From: Lentisphaeria bacterium
Lineage (GTDB): Bacteria; Verrucomicrobiota; Lentisphaeria; Victivallales; UBA1829
Assembly: GCA_017623265.1 (NCBI GenBank)
Contig: JAGAPM010000136.1
Span: 1 to 8,723, forward strand
Reading direction: 5' to 3'
DNA length: 8,723 nucleotides
This document shows, piece after piece, positions 6,174 to 8,723 of this stretch. The notes below the pieces were generated by a model, which was not told the DNA's origin, searched no databases, and was given only the letters and a program-made list of their open reading frames with translations. The first letter of the stretch is position 1. Each line of letters begins with the position of its first letter. The position numbers were made by a program, and so were the translations under genes.

Positions 6174-6828
6174 AGCCGAATCCCCGGACTGTATGGATCA
6201 GTTTCCGTTCGTAAGGACGGTCGATTTTGTCGCGCAATCTGCTCATACGGGATTCCACAATATTCGTCTGGGGATCAAAATGGTATTCCCACACATGCTC
6301 CATGATCGTATGCTTGGAAACAACCTGTCCCTTGTTCCGGACAAGGTATTCCAGCAGCTGGTATTCCAACGGCTGCAGATAGATCCGTTCGTTATTGCGG
6401 TAGACTTTCCGGCTGATGATGTTGAGGCGCAGGTCTTCGTATATCAGTTCTGTCGGTTCCGTTGCGTTATTGGCGCGGCGGAGCTGGGCATTGATTCGTG
6501 CGATCAGTTCTGCAAGAGAGAACGGCTTTGCAAGGTAATCATCCGCCCCCGCTTCCAACCCCCGGATCTTGCTTTCTTCTTCTGATTTCGCAGAAAGCAC
6601 GATCACCGGGAACATGAGCTTCTGTTCCCGCAGCCGGCGGATCACTTCAAAGCCATCCAGCTTTGGCAGCATGATGTCGATCACTGCCAGATCCACCGGA
6701 CTGTTTTCTGCTTCAGCAAGTCCGGCTTCGCCGTCGTAAGCGCAAACAGTTTCAAAACCGGCGGCAGTAACGCCTTTACAGATAGATTCCGCTGTTTTAA
6801 TATCATCTTCAATGATCAGGATCCTCAT
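6160..6828 (-). CDS. OmpR/PhoB-family response regulator
   Basis: A 222-residue DNA-binding regulator. The receiver domain (1 to about 118) has the acidic pair D8/D9, phosphorylation site D51 in VIDIMLP, S79 in place of the usual Thr/Ser, and K101 in AKPF. The C-terminal winged helix (about 127-222) has LEYQLLEYLVRN, the recognition region NIVESRMSRLRDKI, and ends in the family hallmark HTVRGFGYVLE. The ATG at 6828 is fixed by a perfect AGGAGG (6842-6837) eight bases upstream. It lies 21 bp after the U32 gene and overlaps the kinase gene by 14 bp, so the three are very likely one transcript. Sequence style is closest to the CusR/CopR/QseB branch. It is not clearly PhoB, and nothing links it to the phosphatase apart from distance. 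Confidence 0.96.
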   Translation of the reverse strand: MRILIIEDDIKTAESICKGVTAAGFETVCAYDGEAGLAEAENSPVDLAVIDIMLPKLDGFEVIRRLREQKLMFPVIVLSAKSEEESKIRGLEAGADDYLAKPFSLAELIARINAQLRRANNATEPTELIYEDLRLNIISRKVYRNNERIYLQPLEYQLLEYLVRNKGQVVSKHTIMEHVWEYHFDPQTNIVESRMSRLRDKIDRPYERKLIHTVRGFGYVLE

Positions 6829-6849
6829 GGTTATAGCCTCCTATTGTGT

Positions 6850-8723
6850 TCAGGAAAGTCCACATTCAAAATTAAAAAGTCCCGGATCTTTTCCGGATCT
6901 TTCGGCAAAACGGTAATCATAAAAAGCAGCTGCAATGTTTTTGATTGCAGGGACGCTCATCGTCTTTTCTGCTGTCAGCAGGGTAAGGTCATTTTCCTGA
7001 TGCAGACGGAATGCATTGCCACGGGCATCTGTCAGCAGTCCTCTTGCAGGAATCGTTGCATGAGTCGCAAGCAGAACCGGACGCCCGAAACGATATTGTT
7101 CCAACGGTACCGGAGATTTTGCGGCAAGTTCCTGCAGTTCTGTCCTGCCCAGTTCCAGCCACGCTTGTACCAGTTCCGCACCGTGTGATGCCACTTCGGC
7201 AGCAGCAAAAGAGTTGCAGACCGGTAATGGCATACAGGTTTTGATCTTTAATGCAGGGTAGGGCTTCAACAGTTCAAAATGGTGTAGGGAGGTGATACGT
7301 ACGCTCTTCCCCCCGCGTTTTACAAAATCTGCCAAAGCTTTCTTGATATCTGCCAAATCCTTTTCCCGGATGAAAAAGGGAAGAATCAGTTCCTCATGAG
7401 GGGAGGGGGTATCTTTGATTTCGCGGGCAATCACGGCACCGTTTGGCAGATCAAGGCGTTTCCCCCGTGGAACTGCAGCTGTAATTGCTGCAGGAGAAAC
7501 GGAGGGCTGCAGGGAACGGTAATCCATGTGGAAACGCTGCAGGCGTGCTGCATTATCCGAGCGGATCATGTCTTCGGTCAGATGATCATTCAAAAAAGAG
7601 TTGAACTCCTTGCGCAAACCTTTCAATATGCTGGCAGGCAGGAAGGGATTATCCGAAACGGTTGCAGTTATGGTCCCATTACCGATCGTTTCCGTCCCGG
7701 CAGAGGCAAATTCCCGGATCAATGTTTCCGGTGTCAGCGGGTGAGTTCCGGCTTCTGCCAAATCCAATTTTTTCTCCCAGCGAATTCCGGCAGGTATCTG
7801 AATTTTCAGTTCCTTACGGGTCAGGGAGATTTTCAGATCCAACGGCAATTTACGCAGGGGGAGGGCGGCGATCCGTTTTGTATAATCTCCCACCGATTCA
7901 CCTGTTTTGTAAACAAGTGAATCTTTCGTAACAACTTTATCCGAAAGAATGAAAACAACCTCATCCTTCAATGCCCGGTTGACCGTTTTTCCGTGGATAC
8001 TCATTTTTGTAATAGTGACAGCCGGACCCTCATCGCCGGATCGAGGCTGAACGCGGATCACATCCCCCACATGGAGTCGGCGGGATGGTAAAACGGTAAA
8101 GCCGCCGTTCCCTGAACTGATAACTTTTCCGCAGAGTTGACCGGATGCGCCCAGGGAATCGAATTTGATCAGATCTTTCCGGGCTTGTTCCGTATAGAAG
8201 CCCAGCGACCACTTTCTCCCGCAGGTTTTGGCAAGCAGTTCTTTCGCTTTCGGTAAAACCTCTTTGAATTGCGCCGGATCCTGTGCGGAATCCATGGCAA
8301 GACGGTAAGCGGAAACCACGTTTTCCACATAGTCTGCCCGGCGCAATCTGCCTTCGATCTTCAGAGAGCGTACGCCGCTTGACATGATTTGAGGAATCAG
8401 TTCCAATGTACAGAGATCCTGCGAAGAAAGGAAGAAACCGTTTCCCTCATCAGAGTGATAGCGTCTCCTGCAGGGTTGTTTGCACTTGCCTCGATTGCCA
8501 CTCCACCCCCCAAGCCAGCTCGAAAGCAGACAGGAGCCGGAGATACAACAGCACAGCGCTCCATGGATAAACATTTCCAGCTCCATATCCGGGGAAATGG
8601 CAAGCATCTGCTGGATTTCTTTCAGCGTGGTCTGCCTCTCCAGAATTACCCGTTTGACACCCAGATCCCGGGCAAATGCGATCCCTGCCGAGTTATGCAG
8701 CCCCATCTGGGTGGAGGCGTGGA
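6850..8723 (-). CDS. U32 family protein (long, RlhA/YdcP-like), 5' end outside window
   Basis: The frame is open to the right edge. HASTQ precedes the first visible Met (8706), and STQ-M-x-x-H-N is the conserved interior of U32 proteins, so the true start lies outside. At least 623 residues are visible. Counting from that Met, the U32 signature is intact: E44-x-F-x2-GALC-x4-G-x-C-x-L-S. Cysteines C52, C59, C75 and C79, in the GSC and NRGKCKQPCR contexts, are the candidate [4Fe-4S] ligands known from the family. KIEGR(L)R and YVENVVSAYRLAMD follow, then a beta-rich region (about 188-270) and a long C-terminal part ending with a barrel-like segment. Total length and layout fit the long group typified by E. 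coli RlhA, which hydroxylates 23S rRNA C2501, more than the shorter TrhP or UbiU/UbiV. The peptidase label is historical, and exact substrate is unproven. It leads the operon with the two-component genes. Confidence 0.85.
   Translation of the reverse strand, partial: HASTQMGLHNSAGIAFARDLGVKRVILERQTTLKEIQQMLAISPDMELEMFIHGALCCCISGSCLLSSWLGGWSGNRGKCKQPCRRRYHSDEGNGFFLSSQDLCTLELIPQIMSSGVRSLKIEGRLRRADYVENVVSAYRLAMDSAQDPAQFKEVLPKAKELLAKTCGRKWSLGFYTEQARKDLIKFDSLGASGQLCGKVISSGNGGFTVLPSRRLHVGDVIRVQPRSGDEGPAVTITKMSIHGKTVNRALKDEVVFILSDKVVTKDSLVYKTGESVGDYTKRIAALPLRKLPLDLKISLTRKELKIQIPAGIRWEKKLDLAEAGTHPLTPETLIREFASAGTETIGNGTITATVSDNPFLPASILKGLRKEFNSFLNDHLTEDMIRSDNAARLQRFHMDYRSLQPSVSPAAITAAVPRGKRLDLPNGAVIAREIKDTPSPHEELILPFFIREKDLADIKKALADFVKRGGKSVRITSLHHFELLKPYPALKIKTCMPLPVCNSFAAAEVASHGAELVQAWLELGRTELQELAAKSPVPLEQYRFGRPVLLATHATIPARGLLTDARGNAFRLHQENDLTLLTAEKTMSVPAIKNIAAAFYDYRFAERSGKDPGLFNFECGLS

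Noticed and set aside
4500..6828. PhoB/PhoR phosphate-sensing pair serving the nearby phosphatase
   Set aside because: The kinase has a large periplasmic domain and HAMP but no PAS domain as in PhoR. No Pho box was seen upstream of the phosphatase, and the genes lie on opposite strands with the RNA cluster and tRNA between them.
8704..8706. ATG at 8706 as the start of the U32 protein
   Set aside because: The frame continues upstream as HASTQ, part of the conserved family core, so this Met is internal and the gene is cut by the window edge.

Overview
The window (about 50% G+C, with AT-rich intergenic DNA) reads as ordinary bacterial chromosome. A PhoA-family alkaline phosphatase with an export signal, a large secreted protein of unknown family and a long U32 protein would fit a Gram-negative of the PVC group such as Lentisphaerota. 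That placement is an impression, not something the sequence proves. No mobile element, CRISPR array or phage gene was seen.

Layout. Positions 1-1828 (minus) hold the first 609 codons of a large secreted protein that runs off the left edge. A 238-bp divergent promoter region follows, with a good sigma70-type promoter for each side and a 16-bp palindrome between them. Positions 2067-3491 (plus) encode the alkaline phosphatase, closed by a strong terminator. Positions 3549-4345 contain no convincing protein gene. Instead there are three consecutive predicted small-RNA units on the plus strand. Each has its own -35/-10 pair, and each structured RNA begins at or close to the expected start point. 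The first and third end in the same TTTTTCTCTTTT tail. A tRNA-Leu(CAA) lies on the minus strand at 4346-4431. The rest, 4500-8723 (minus), is a compact run: a U32 family protein (5' end outside the window), 21 bp, an OmpR-type response regulator, a 14-bp overlap, then its membrane histidine kinase.

How the parts work together. The kinase and regulator form a cognate pair, probably cotranscribed with the U32 protein, whose relatives are iron-sulfur enzymes that hydroxylate RNA or ubiquinone precursors. The signal sensed is not evident. The phosphatase and the divergent secreted protein share a regulatory region and both act outside the cytoplasm, but no shared pathway can be shown. The most unusual part is the tandem small-RNA cluster between the phosphatase and the tRNA. 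I could not assign these RNAs to any family I know.
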